Source: Elymus sibiricus
Lineage: Eukaryota; Streptophyta; Magnoliopsida; Poales; Poaceae
Reading direction: 5' to 3'
Assembly: GCA_039707655.1 (NCBI GenBank)
Contig: CM077676.1
Span: forward strand, 374,236,114 to 374,300,113
DNA: 64,000 nucleotides
Positions 21,061 to 32,249 of this stretch are shown here, one piece after another. A program made the translations under genes and the position numbers. The notes under the pieces are model-generated. The model saw only the letters and a list, made by a program, of their open reading frames with translations, was not told where the DNA came from and did not search any database. Numbering within the stretch: the stretch's first letter is position 1; each line of letters starts with the position of its first letter.

Positions 21061-21629
21061 TTCACTGCTCGAGCGACTGCTGATTTAGATCACTGCTTCG
21101 GGAGCTACTAGTGCTTGAGTGGCCTAAACTTCTATTGCAGTGCTCTGCAACTAGTGCAAACAGTTTCGACAGTAAATTCAGGTTCGTCAGTAAAATTCAG
21201 TTTTGACTGTACAATTCAGTTTCTTTAGTTAAGTTCAGAGTCAACAGTTTTTACATCATCTGTTGGAGCAACCGCGGCGCGGCTGATGTATTTTACATCT
21301 AGCACTGTTTGCTGATGTATTTTACATCATCTATTCCAGATGCTATTAGAATCCCACTTCAGATTAACGTTCTTTGTCTTGTCCTGCTTCAGCCTCGCCG
21401 TCGTACACCTCACCGGAGCTGCTCCAACGACGGAACCATCCATCACAGCGGAGCAGTACCCTCGGCGCCGTCTCCAGATGCCTCAAATCTTCTTCCTCGC
21501 CTCCGACAGTCACACCAGCCGCACCATCCTCCATGACCAACCCAATGATGCCGAGGTCGACAAGGCTACACCAAAGAGGTTGTACACTCATCACATCACT
21601 TTTTACTCTACATTCACGTCGATCCGTTA

Positions 21630-22679
21630 GGGATCCTTTGGTTCAAAGCAGTTGCAAATCTAGAAAGAAATGGAGGGTGGTCTCAAAGTTAACAGGGAGA
21701 AAACTAAATGCTCTTTTGAACCACAATTTGAATCGGTTTAGCAAGATAGCCATTATCTCATAATCATGTGGACCAAATAAACTCACAAAATTTTAGATTA
21801 CAACAGGAACATGTACTATTACTGAATTGTTTGGTTTTTTTTAAAAGATATAATTTTTTAACCAGAATAATGGACCTACTTATGTTGTCCATATAAGCTC
21901 AAATTTATTAAAAGTACAACATAGCACATGTAGTATATATTGAAAAACTTTAGGTTTCTTTTCAAAAAATATCCAGTTCATGCAGGCAAGAACACCCACT
22001 GAGAACACGTAGTAACGAGAAATACAAATAGTTTCTCCCATATGACAAGCAGTGAGGTAGTAGGCAAGTTAGCTATCCATGTTGGACTCTCTCGGAAGTG
22101 ATCATTTTTTATTTCTGCGTGTTGGAGCCGTGCATGTGTAGGTGGGCCTGGGAGTTGAGCTAGTTGGTTGTGTCCAAAATAGTAGTACAAAAAAATTATT
22201 CGAGGGCCGGCTTCAACCTGTTGAAGACTGCCTACTAGAATCGCCACTGGTTCAAAGAAAAAGTGAAGGAAAACATAGGACTTGGAAAGTTTCCTATGGT
22301 ACTACTATTCATGCATTTGGTTAGAAGGAATGGAGCAAAGCAAAATTGGAGGATTTTTTTCCTTTGGTGTCTCTCTCAAAGAAAAAACGTAGGAATTTTA
22401 ATATCCACTTGGACGTCCTTTACAAATTCCTATGCATGAAGAACAAGACTAAGTGCATTAGTGGCATAATAAGATTCTAACTTTACATTTTCATGTGGTT
22501 TGACTTTAATTTGACCATGTTTCTCTCCATTCCTGTGTTCTTCCAATTCCTGTGAACCAAACACCCAGTTTGACAAAAATCATGTGTTTGCAAATGCTCT
22601 GTTTTGCATGTGCATTCCTATCCTATTCCTGTGTTTTTCCAGTCCATGCGTTTTTAGAATCCTCCAGTTCAAAGAGCCC
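21630..22679. mobile_element. Harbinger-type element within the CACTA
   Basis: Left end GGGATCCTTTGGTTCAAAG and right end CCTCCAGTTCAAAGAGCCC, flanked by TTA on both sides (21627-21629 and 22680-22682). Inside are the usual end motifs (CCATTCCTGTGTTCTTCCAA, CCTATTCCTGTGTTTTTCCA). At 1050 bp it exceeds a simple MITE. The inner part (about 21960-22250, again with GGTTCAAAG near 22250) suggests nested or tandem copies. No transposase. Confidence 0.72.
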
Positions 22680-23529
22680 TTACAGATTTACTTCATTTAC
22701 AGATAGGTGTCAAAGAAAAATCTGTGTGGTTTGTCCCGCTCCTGCTATGTCATCGTCCACCCCAACTGAGTTGCTCCACCGACGGAAGCGTCCACCACAG
22801 CAGAGATCCCCACTCCAGACCTTCTTTTGCCGCCTCAGATCTTCCTCCCCACTACCGGCAGCCACACCAACTGCATTACCATCATGTTCACCTCTTAGAC
22901 TCTGAGTCAGGTCCAAACTAATGCTCAGACTTGAGTTTTAAAATGCTTGTGGGGCACATATTGAGGCAGCAACGAATAGTATCTCTGTCTACTATCTAGT
23001 TCATCTCGGGTCTTCTTTGTGGTTCATGTTGGGTGGGCAACAAACAGTAGAGGAGCCATCATCTGTCTTTTTTAACTGAAGCTATCATCTGCCTGCTACC
23101 ATTAGTTTTGGATCTATCCACCGGTTGCTACCATCAGTCTGGATTTCTGCATGCACCCCTTAGGCCTTACATAATCTGACTATGTTTTTTGTTATGCATG
23201 TCAGTTATTGTACACAATCATACATAACATGTAGAGAAAAAGAGAAGAGCATTACGCGGGAATATAATGTCATGCAGACGTTGCTCCATGGTGGGCGCAG
23301 TGGCAGCCCCCCTCCCCCATTCCAGATTGTATTCCAGAGGAAGATAACTATTTAGAGGGGGATTCAGAGGTAGCAGACCACTCCTATTTACCCCCTGAGG
23401 TGTTTGCTCTAACTTGGCATGTTGATGTTGGTCATATCATGCATATGGCGCCTTGCATTGCTTACTTTATACATCATATATGTCATCAGCTTAGTTTAGA
23501 CATGCTTTGTGTGAATGCCACCTATTTGG

Positions 23530-24930
23530 TTTCTATATCATATATGTGAATTATGCAGTGCCATCTTGTTTAGCCAGGCATCATATTTGTGAATCATGCA
23601 ATTCCATCCTGTTTAGCCAGTCATCGTATATGTGAATTATATCATGCCATACTATTTTTTTCATCATGTATTCCATTTGTCGACAATGTTTGTACATTCA
23701 TCTACTCTTCCTGTGCATCAGCCATTTGAGTCGGTGATGGAAAAATCTGGAGTGAAAACAAGGTCTTCAGAGCAGTCAGTGCTACCTGTCGAAGCAGATA
23801 TCTTGCTGGTTACAGATAGCTCCTCAGAGGAGGATTCAGAGACAGATGACCAGTCCTATCCCCCCCCCCCCCCCCGAGGTTTATGCTCTAGCTTGGCAGG
23901 GTTATATTGCTCATATCATGCATATGGTGTCTTGCATTGCTATGTCATCTGCTTTGATTAGACATGCTTTATGTGAATGCCACCTGTTTAGTTTCTACTC
24001 CCTCCGTTCCTAAATATAAGTCTTTGTAGAGATTCCACTATGGACTACATACAGAGCAAAATGAGTGAATCTACACTCTAAAGTGCATCTATATACATCC
24101 GTATGTGGTCTATAGTGAAATCTCCACAAAGACTTATATTTAGGAACGGAGGGAGTATATCATATATGTGAATTATGTAATGCCATCTTTTTTAGCAAGG
24201 CATCATATATGTGAATTATGCAATGCCATCATGTGTAGCAAGGCATCATATATGTGAATTATGTCATGCCATCCTTTTTTTCATTACGTATTCCATTTGC
24301 CAACAATGTTTGTATATTGAACTACTCTTCCTGTGCATCAGCCATTTGAGTCGGTTATGGAAAAATCTGGAGTGAAAACAAGGTCTTCAAAGCAGACGAT
24401 GCTACCTGTTGAAGCAGATATCTTGCTGGTTATAGGTAGCTCCTCAGAGGAGGATTCAGAGACAGATGACCAGTACTATATCCCCCTGAGGTGTATGCTC
24501 TAACTTGCGACGGTTATATTTCTCATATCATGCATATGGTGTCTTGCATTGCTTAGTTTAGACATCATATACACAATATTCAATGCCATCTGCTTAGTTT
24601 AGAGATCATATATGCGAGTGCCAGCTGCTTAGTATATCAATCATATAGGTGAATTATATCATGCCATCCTGTATACTTAGACAACATGTATGTGAATTAT
24701 TTCATGCCAACCTATTTTATAAAGACATCATATAGTTATGTCATGTCATCCTGTTTAGATAGTCATCATATGTTGAATTGTGTCATTCTATCATGTTTAG
24801 TTATCCATCATATATCTGAAATTATGTCATGCTATCCTATTTAGTTAGCCTTAGCCATCATATATGTGAAATTGTTTCATGTTGTCCTGTTTGGTTAGAC
24901 AACATATACATGAATTACTGCATCTGTCTA
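23530..24930 (+). repeat. Degenerate tandem repeat, about 45-bp units, in CACTA introns
   Basis: Units of the form AGCCA(G/T)(G/C)CATCATATATGTG followed by AATTATG(T/C)(C/A)ATGCCATCCTGTTT recur many times at 23535-23660, 24155-24270 and 24595-24910. They occupy the introns between the triplicated exons. Confidence 0.7.
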
Positions 24931-26311
24931 TCATACAATGTATGTACCTTCAATTTCTTTTCTTGTTTATCAGCCATTTGAATTGGAGGGGGTGATGGCA
25001 GTATCTAAGGGAGTAAAAACATGGTCTTCACAAAAGACGGTGCTACCCGTCGATGCAGATGGAACCATGGTTGTACTTGCCCAAGAGTCAGCCCCACCAC
25101 ACATAACCGACACTCGTGCAGATTGTACCCCTACCCCATTGGCCAGAGAACCAGCTACACCACATCTAACCCCAACCCTAGCAGATAGTAACCCACTTCC
25201 AGTTGACACATCACCATCTCCACCACAGAGCACCCACACACGAGCAGTTAGTAAGGCAACTGCAGTGCCCAAAGCACGAGGACCACCACAGCGAACCCAA
25301 ACTCCACGCTTAAAGCAGAAGAACAACTGTTCTCAGGTCAGATTCCGTAGCTATGGTGCATTCTCCTTTGCTATTGCACCACTGTATTTACTCATACCAA
25401 CTAATTTCTAATTTGAAGGATCCAATTGAAACTCCAATGGTGCAAAAGGTATGTTTTAAACCTGTTTCTTTAACTGGTTTGCTGTTGTAACTTCTTGCTC
25501 TATGTTGATTTCAGTTTCAATTGTATAAACAGTTATGTTCTCATGTCATGCACATTACAAGTGTTGTTAGTGCTGTGTAGTTTCCCACACTTATATTATG
25601 TCTATGCTGCTTTGTCTTAAGCAGATATGATTTGAACTGTGTCTCTATCTTGATTTGGCAACATAAACTAGGATGATATAGACAATACAGTGACCATAGT
25701 ACATAGATATATGTTTGTTTCATTCTGTTATTATGTACTACCTTGTAATAGAAGACAAGTTAGTATAATCCTGTCAATCTTACTACTGAACTGGTTTACC
25801 AAAATGAGTTTCATATACTACATGCTAAACCTGTGATGTGTCTGCTTGTTCCTCTTTTAGAATGCCGGCAGAATAGTGGAGAAGAGTACCCCATTATGCA
25901 ATGGTAAAGGAAGTAATGCAGATAAGGTCTAAGATAGTCAAACAACCCTGTTGTTCTCCAAGAAAGCTGATAAAAACTATCTTGAAGACAGTGAGACAAC
26001 CCCAAAGTCCTGCCTTGATGTAGTGTTCGGGTTACTAGCCACTACCGCTGGCACAAGCCCTTCGAACTCGCTACCTGAATCAGTTTGGCTTCTTGAGTCT
26101 CAACTACAAGCTGAAAGACAATGATCAGCTGTGCTACGACAAGAAGCCGAAGGACAGAGGAAGTCCCTGCAGAATTCAGATGCATACTTTCTGGAGAAAC
26201 AGCAAGAGTTGGAGGACTTTAGCGCCAAACAAGAGAAAGCTAATAAGCTTGCTAAGCTTCTTGCCAGCATGGTGGGTGCCCAGGATATCGTTTCTTGAGC
26301 TCATCTGAAGT
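23719..26311 (+). pseudogene. CACTA second-ORF protein, 3' exons
   Basis: An exon beginning CAGCCATTTGA occurs three times, at 23719, 24339 and 24971. Each encodes a peptide like QPFE..M..S.GVKT.SS..TVLPV.AD. Only the third continues (to about 25335) with imperfect repeats built on the pattern P.H.T.T.AD.TP. and ending in RGPPQRTQTPRLKQKN. A 30-base exon follows (about 25420-25449, DPIETPMVQK, then GTATGT). The last exon lies about 25861-26311: TTAGTGTTCGG-type coding for VFGLLATTAGTSPSNSLPES, a coiled-coil stretch with LLESQLQAER, and a C-terminus ending ASMVGAQDIVS. Internal stops occur, for instance AAGGTCTAAG near 25926. From memory this resembles ORF2 proteins next to the transposase in Triticeae CACTA elements. 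The function is not established, though DNA binding at subterminal repeats is the usual guess. Confidence 0.6.
23998..24155. mobile_element. Stowaway MITE
   Basis: Ends CTCCCTCCGTTCCTAAATAT and ATATTTAGGAACGGAGGGAG are near-perfect inverted repeats with TA on both sides (23996-23997 and 24156-24157). The 158-bp length and inner sequence (AAGTCTTTGTAGAGATT, GTGAATCTACACTCTAAA) fit a Thalos-like family of Triticeae. Confidence 0.93.
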
Positions 26312-26559
26312 GGTTTCAGTTCTGGACTTGTTTTGCTGCCGCGTTTATTTGCACTGGTGGCCAATTTAGACGCCCAGTGTATGTAATATGCTGCTTTGTT
26401 GTTCCCTAATATTTGCACTGGTAGTGAACATTGATGCCCAGTGGATGTAATCTGTGTAATCGCCGTAATAGCCTAGCGTTAGTTGCTTTCTTATTTATTT
26501 ACTTATAGTCTTGTTTATTTGTTTGCTTGTAGTCACTGCAGTTCTTTTTTTCCTAGGTT

Positions 26560-27600
26560 TGCTAGTGGCCGCAATAACCATGGGCCACATACGGGCCGTG
26601 GTAATGATGGGCCTCCTACGGGCCGTAGGATCCATGGGCCTCATTCGCGCCATAGGATCCATGGGCCGTACTGTTCGTGGGCCAAAACCGGACCGCAATA
26701 TGGACAGTAAACGGGCCAAAATTGGAACCATCCATTTGTGGGCCCAGACCTTAACGGGCCATTAACAGGCCGGAAGACAGCACATGCTTAATTCTATCAA
26801 GAGGCATGACGGGTCGTTAATGGGCCGGATTACACGACAGGATGAAAATGGCCCAACGGGTTAACGCGCCACAAACGGACCGATTGTTACCACGGGCTGA
26901 ATTTGGCCCATTAGCATAACAGGCCAGTAATGGACCATAAGTAATCGAGGGCCGGAAATGAGCCCAAGAATTTATGGGCCCTTAGAAGGTCGAAAGGGAG
27001 CACGGGCTGGAAACGGCCCAACTGAATCATGGGCCGTTAATGGGCTCAAAGCTGTTTACTATTCATGATGGACCTGAGTCACCACGGGACGTCAATGGGC
27101 CCAGAGATGCAAAAGGCCTCACATGGGCCGAAAGACTTCACGGGCCATAGATGGGCCAAAAGTGACAACGGGCTGGAATCATATGGGATGGCCCACATGA
27201 CGCTACTGGGCCGAATATTGAAAGGCCATAACGGGCCATGAGTACCTGGGCCGTAGATGGGCTGTATGTGAACAGGCCATTAACAGGCTTTCCATGGGCC
27301 GGCCTGCTAACTTTTGGACAAGTCAAACGGGCCGGCCTTTTTAACCTAAATGGGCCACTGTTGGGCCATGCCACGTGTCGACGTATCATAGGCGTCTCTC
27401 ATCCAATGAATGGATGACATTTATCGCAACGCCGAGCTGACACGTGGATCCACCGGCGAATGAGAAATTTACACGTGGAAAATCTCCATTGGTCAGGGCT
27501 GCTAACGGCTTATCGGATCCAAACCTGCACCCGATAGCTTAACGGCGACCCGTTACGGTGGATGCCATGTGTCGGTTACCCTTGACAAAAACACTTCCTT
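26560..27600 (+). repeat. CACTA subterminal region rich in GGGCC
   Basis: Dozens of GGGCC/GGCCC motifs in contexts such as ATGGGCCG, ACGGGCC and GGCCCAT, with irregular spacing of 10-30 bases in both orientations. Such motif clusters next to the terminus are typical of CACTA ends and are thought to bind an element-encoded protein. Preceding it, 26345-26450 holds a duplicated 3' UTR segment (TATTTGCACTGGT twice). Confidence 0.75.
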
Positions 27601-27796
27601 GACGCGACATTTATCATCATGGAAGTGGACACTTCCGTGATGATAATTTCAGTATTGTCATGGAACACCTCTACGACAGCACAGGTATGACTATCTTGAT
27701 TCTGTCATAAAATCATCATGGATGTACATGCATGACAGAAAACATGACCTACTGTGACAAAGACGTATCATCACGGAAGTGTTTTTTATTTTAGTG
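27600..27796 (+). mobile_element. CACTA right terminus
   Basis: Contains repeated ATCATCACGGAAGTG and ATCATCATGGAAGTG blocks (near 27612 and 27767), the inverted TTCCGTGATGAT at 27631, and ends in ATTTTAGTG at 27796. The terminal block on the minus strand has the CACTA start and the same CTTCCGTGATGAT motif. Confidence 0.75.
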
Positions 27797-28808
27797 CTAT
27801 ATACGGTATTACCCTGCCGTTCCAAGTAAATTTGCATGTGCCATCTCTAATCATTCAAATAAACATCTGTTTTGTGTGCCCGTACCACTCATGGAGCGAC
27901 GGGATGGTAAATATCTTCCATGCTAAGTGGGTTATTCTCACGACGAGAGTTTATTCACTCGTCTTGCACGAGAGAGGATGGTAACTGGGATGCCCAGTCC
28001 CGTTAAACAAAAACAAAGAAAAATATAATAAAACAAACTTCCCCCCAGAAAGTTGATTGTTTGGAGGGCACCCGAGGATTCGGCTAGCCATGGATTGTGT
28101 TTGTATGTTTGCGGGGGAGTAAACCTTATCTTTCTGCATGGGAACCGCCAATAATGTGTTTAGCATTGAAGATGTTGAAATCCTTTGTCGTGACGTTGAC
28201 AGGAAAAGCATACCTCTCAAAATGTATTCATCTTTGTTTTAGCTCTGAGCTCTGGCACCTTTGCAAATCTCTGCTTCCCTCTGCGAAGGGCTTTTCTATT
28301 TACTTTCATGTTATTTACCTTTATTGTTGAGTCATCACCTTCTCATTCAAGCACTGACATTGAGAGCACAATTGTCATTCTTAGTTTAACATGCATTGTG
28401 TCTAGCTAATGTTGGATGTGAGCATGACTGGATCTCTTCTACCCTGAATTACAATGTTTAGTCGCTGCTTGAACTTCGGAGGTGCTCTGCATTTATGTTT
28501 TGCGTTCTCAGAAAGGGCTAGCGAGATACCATGTTATAATATTATATCATTATTGTTTTGACAAATTGTTGGCATTTGAGATATGTTATTAGTGCTCGCT
28601 AGTTGATTATGCCATTGATATGAGTAAATGTGAGTTCTAAGTGCTGTCATTCACATGGTTAGTTCATGATCTTTGCTGAAAACTTGGTTGCTAGTTAAGC
28701 TTATATACGGCAACAGAAACAAAAGAGTTTGTAAAAGTTTTTCTTTGTCACTTTCAGTTTATCAACTGAATTGCTTGAGGACAAGCAATGAGTTAAGCTT
28801 GGGGGAGT
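27797..28808 (+). mobile_element. 3' internal region of a Gypsy element
   Basis: Recognised from motifs of an abundant Triticeae Gypsy family upstream of its 3' LTR. These are GGGATGGTAAATATCTTCCA, GGGATGCCCAGTCCCGTT, TCTGGCACCTTTGCAAATC, GTTTAGTCGCTGC..GAACTT and GGACAAGCAATGAGTTAAGC. It is non-coding. Its upstream part is cut off at the CACTA end, which probably inserted into it. The family name (Sabrina- or WHAM-like) is from memory and uncertain. Confidence 0.7.
28795..28808 (+). other. Polypurine tract of the Gypsy element
   Basis: AAGCTTGGGGGAGT directly before the LTR start TGATATGTCTCC. It is the primer site for plus-strand DNA synthesis. Confidence 0.75.
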
Positions 28809-29277
28809 TGATATGTCTCCAACGTATCTACTTTTCCAAACACTTTTGCTCTTGTTTCGGACTCTAATTTGCATGATTTGAATGAAACTAACCCGGACTG
28901 ATGCTGTTTTCAGCAGAACTACCATGGTGTTGTTTTTGTGCAGAAATAAAAGTTCTCGGAATTGGACAAAACTTTGAGGAGATTTTTTATTGAATAAATA
29001 AAAAATACTGGAATGAAGATCTACTTGAGGGAGGCCACCTGCTGCCCACAAGGCAACAGGGTGCGCCTACCCCCAGGGCGCGCTCTGATGCCTTGTGGGG
29101 CCCATAGGTGGCCGTCTCACCTAATTCCAAGCCTATATATTCCGTTTCCTCGGAAAAAATAAGAGAAGAAGTTTCATCGCGTTTTACGATACGGAGCCGC
29201 CGCCACCTCCTGTTCTTCATCGGGAGGGCTGATCTGGAGTCCGTTCGGGGCTCCAGGGAGGGGGGTTCGTTGCCGTC
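28809..29277 (+). mobile_element. Gypsy 3' LTR, first part
   Basis: Begins TGATATGTCTCCAACGTATC and continues through a TATATATTC element (29133-29141) and a GC-rich leader (GATACGGAGCCGCCGCC). The Copia element splits it at 29277. The continuation starts at 63668 (CCGTCATCATCATCAACC). Confidence 0.8.
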
Positions 29278-29860
29278 TGTTGGAAATATGCCCTAGAGGC
29301 AATAATATTTGTATTACTATATTTCCATATACATAATATAGAGTTTATGTTCTATGCTATAACTGCTATGATCCTGGAATATGCGATTCAGTGGAAAACT
29401 CGTATGCATGTGTGGAATGATAAACGGTTAAATAAAAGGTTCCTAGTCTTGCCTCTGGGACTAGCTCAAGTGTTGTTGGTGATCACATTTTTCGGATGTT
29501 AGGATATCGTTAAGTGTAACGATGATCCTAAAACAACATTGAGATTATGACGTTGGAAGAACGGTCATATTGAATCGACCCAATCTTGTCTGTTATGAAT
29601 TGAGTTAATATCGTCTGTAATCAATTGTAATAACATGGAGTGTTAACGTGTGATTTTGCTCCTTAGACCATGAGAGTATCGTGGTCACTTCTTGCCGTAC
29701 GATTGGCTTTGGGGTTGCTCAAACGTCAGTTGTAACACGGTGATCATAACGACAACTTACGGGCTCATCGGAAAGTTTGACAAGTGGTCGGATAGCTCGA
29801 GAGTGGGATTTACCCCTCTGGCAATGGAGAGATATTCTTAGGGCCCTCTCAGTGTGGCGG
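29278..29860 (+). repeat. Copia 5' LTR, part 1
   Basis: Matches 47762-48316 with scattered differences and one roughly 22-base segment present only here near 29384. It is broken after GGCGG at 29860 by the LARD. Confidence 0.9.
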
Positions 29861-31377
29861 TGTGGCGCCCCGCCTGAATACCACTGTAGCCAGACGGTCG
29901 CCGCACACACCAGCCCAGGAAAATCACTCTGGCATGCGCTTTTACAACAAGTATCATGAACACGGACATTTCTATTAATGGGTATATAAGTCTTTACATG
30001 GTATTTTACAAGGGTGATGGCAGCGGAAAAGCTCTATCTAAGGCAGCATGGTCTTGGTGCGGCTCCAATCCATAGGGATCTGACTGGGTTACTCTTCTAG
30101 CCCGCGAACGCTCTGGCTCCTCGCTAGTGGACGTTGGATCCTTAGGTGAACCTGGCCCCATTGAAGGCCGCTGAGTACTTTTGAATGTACTCGCAAGCAA
30201 ACCAAACCAACATATGCACCAAGCAAAGCAATCCATGGCATTCAAGCATGCACTTGTTATCTTAACAGTGTTACCTATCAAGTTATGGTAGGATTATGTA
30301 GCAAGATTAATCATCTAGCAGTATTAATCATCATGTCATAGCAAGATTATCTATCATGATACCTATTGGAGTAAATACAGTAAAGTAAAGCATCTCAAGC
30401 AAATAATTCATACTCCGAATATTCTCATGATCCAACTCGATCCAAAATTGGCGGTCACTTGACTGCTCATCTCATAGCCATCGCATGGCTAACATTCCTA
30501 CCTCTGGCATCATCCGATGCCCATGCCTTTGTACTGCAAGTCAGGCAAACATTACCTTTCTCTGGTTCATTATTAACATCATTGGGTTTGTTCCTCCAGG
30601 CTCGACGCAGACCAAATAGTGTGACCTAGTACGAACTGTCCATGACCGAGGACGCGGCTATTCGAATAGATTTACACTCTGCAGAGGTTGCGCATTTTAC
30701 CCACACTATGGAGCTCCTGGCCTCGTACTCCCATTCGGGTGGACCGGTGCTGCTCCAACAAAACTTGTCTATTGCCCGGCACTCTTAAGGTCCCACCGAC
30801 AATCATACCCTCCCAGGGTCATGTCCTGGGTGGCCCCTGTGTCACCCCGTGACACCTGCCACCGTCGTGGCCAACTAAACTGTCCCAAATGGGGACCCAT
30901 GCGCATATAACCAAACTGGGCTCACAGGATTATCGCCGCCTACCGGGCCAGGGTAGCACGCACGCATAATCCTCCCTCTTTGGAGGTACCGACAAGAGGC
31001 AGGACAATAGACCAAGTTAGGGTTGTCCCATACCGGCAAATGTGGCTGCACTGATGAGCTCGGTTCGGTGGCACTATGACTCGATCCAGCCGACGGAGAA
31101 GGTTGTTATCATTAAGTCACATTCTTTATTATTGCAATAACAGTAACAAAGCATGATGTAACAATTATGAAAACATAACAACCTATCTCCATACAATATC
31201 ACAACGAGTCATTAGTGAAACAATATTTAAATGGCAAGTTATCACTTTACAAGCTCTAGCTGTAAGTTCCGACCATGTGAACCCTTGCATGAAACCGGCA
31301 AATAAACCCGTAGCCACCAGAACGGTCTTTACAACTCAGATCTGGGACGTTACCGGAATAACTCAACCCCGGCTCAA

Positions 31378-31610
31378 GACGGCTAAAAAGCAGCTCAGAG
31401 CATGAGACGGTGTTGATAAAAAGAGTGTAGTGGTCCCCTAAGACGGCCGAGGAACAGCTCAGAGCATAGGGTCACCCCTACAGAAAGAAATTCAACAGCT
31501 GCCCGCGACGGCCGAAAAGCAGCTCAGAACATGGCCAGTTGTTAAAAAGAGAACATAAAGTCGGCATCCACCCCGGACGGCCGGAAGCAGCTCAGAACAC
31601 AGGCGTGGTG
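31378..31610. repeat. Degenerate 64-69 bp array in the LARD LTR
   Basis: Four units start GACGGC at 31378, 31442, 31507 and 31576, each followed by AAGCAGCTCAGA(G/A)CA or a close variant. The same array is in the right LTR from 38869. The spacers between cores are not conserved. Confidence 0.75.
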
Positions 31611-32249
31611 CCGTCACCAAAGAAAGGCAGGCAAGGGTTCATTAGCGTCACATACAGCTCACCACTACGCATACGTGCATAAGCATATTAATTTAAACAC
31701 ACAAGAATAACACAGAGAAATGCTTTAGGGCACATATCAGATGGTCGGCTTGCCTGGGGATGGAGGAATTCTCCGGGAAGAGGTGCGATCACCTCGCGGA
31801 AAAATTCGCCGAATGAGATTCCCTCTCGAAGGGGCTGATTGAAGGGCAAGGGCAAAATGGTCATTTTCATAGTGTGGAAACATTATGAAAATGATACCAT
31901 CGGAACGGGCTCGACGAATTGAAGACGTGGGCGTTGGATTCACCTGAATCAGAGTTACGGTCGCGAAGTTAGGGCCGTTCGTTCGTTAAGCAGATAAACA
32001 AACAGAAAACTATTCATTTCTGTCTTTAACGGGTGAACGTCCCCTAAATAGCCACTTTGGCCGCGGCTAAGAAAATGAAGGCGTATTTCAGCGATTACGC
32101 TTTCACTGTAATGAAAACATATTTCTCACTGAAACTGCGGCCGAATGCGCTTTGTTAAGTGAGAAACGCATTTGTGAAAATACGTTTTCACTTAACGGTC
32201 AACGGGTCCCGCCTGGTCAGCGCTGGGACACTTACGTGCGGGGCCCACC

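Larger units (their letters stand above)
20408..22900 (+). pseudogene. 5' exons of the CACTA second ORF, repeated and decayed
   Basis: Three related exon-like blocks start near 20500, 21395 and 22740. They share CTGCTCC or TTGCTCC, CGACGGAA.C.TCCA and CCTC...TCTTC motifs, and encode variants of a Pro/Ser/Arg-rich peptide (for example TPTELLHRRKRPPQQRSP). The first two end in a similar donor context (AG then GTT.TACACTCATC at 20658 and 21580). Between blocks one and two is a GCT/CTC-rich stretch (20800-21060) giving Leu/Cys/Ser runs, best read as an expanded repeat. A Harbinger MITE separates blocks two and three. No domain recognised. Confidence 0.4.
20000..27796 (+). mobile_element. CACTA transposon, transposase lost, left end not found
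   Basis: The right end reads, on the minus strand, CACTAAAATAAAAAACACTT followed by CCGTGATGATACGTC. This matches the CACTA-type terminus of Triticeae elements. The subterminal zone (26560-27600) is full of GGGCC/GGCCC motifs, and an ORF2-type gene precedes it. No TNP2-type transposase is seen. The three bases after the end are CTA, but without the left end the duplication cannot be tested. The start given is the beginning of the recognisable CG-rich leader. Confidence 0.65.

Noticed and set aside
20540..21088. Overlapping open frames over the GCT-rich stretch
   Set aside because: Leu/Cys/Ser/Ala runs come from the repeat; only the block before about 20660 is considered exon-like.
26495..26765. 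Open frames encoding repeated GRGPHTG- or RPMDPMAR-like peptides
   Set aside because: They are translations of the GGGCC-rich CACTA subterminal repeats.
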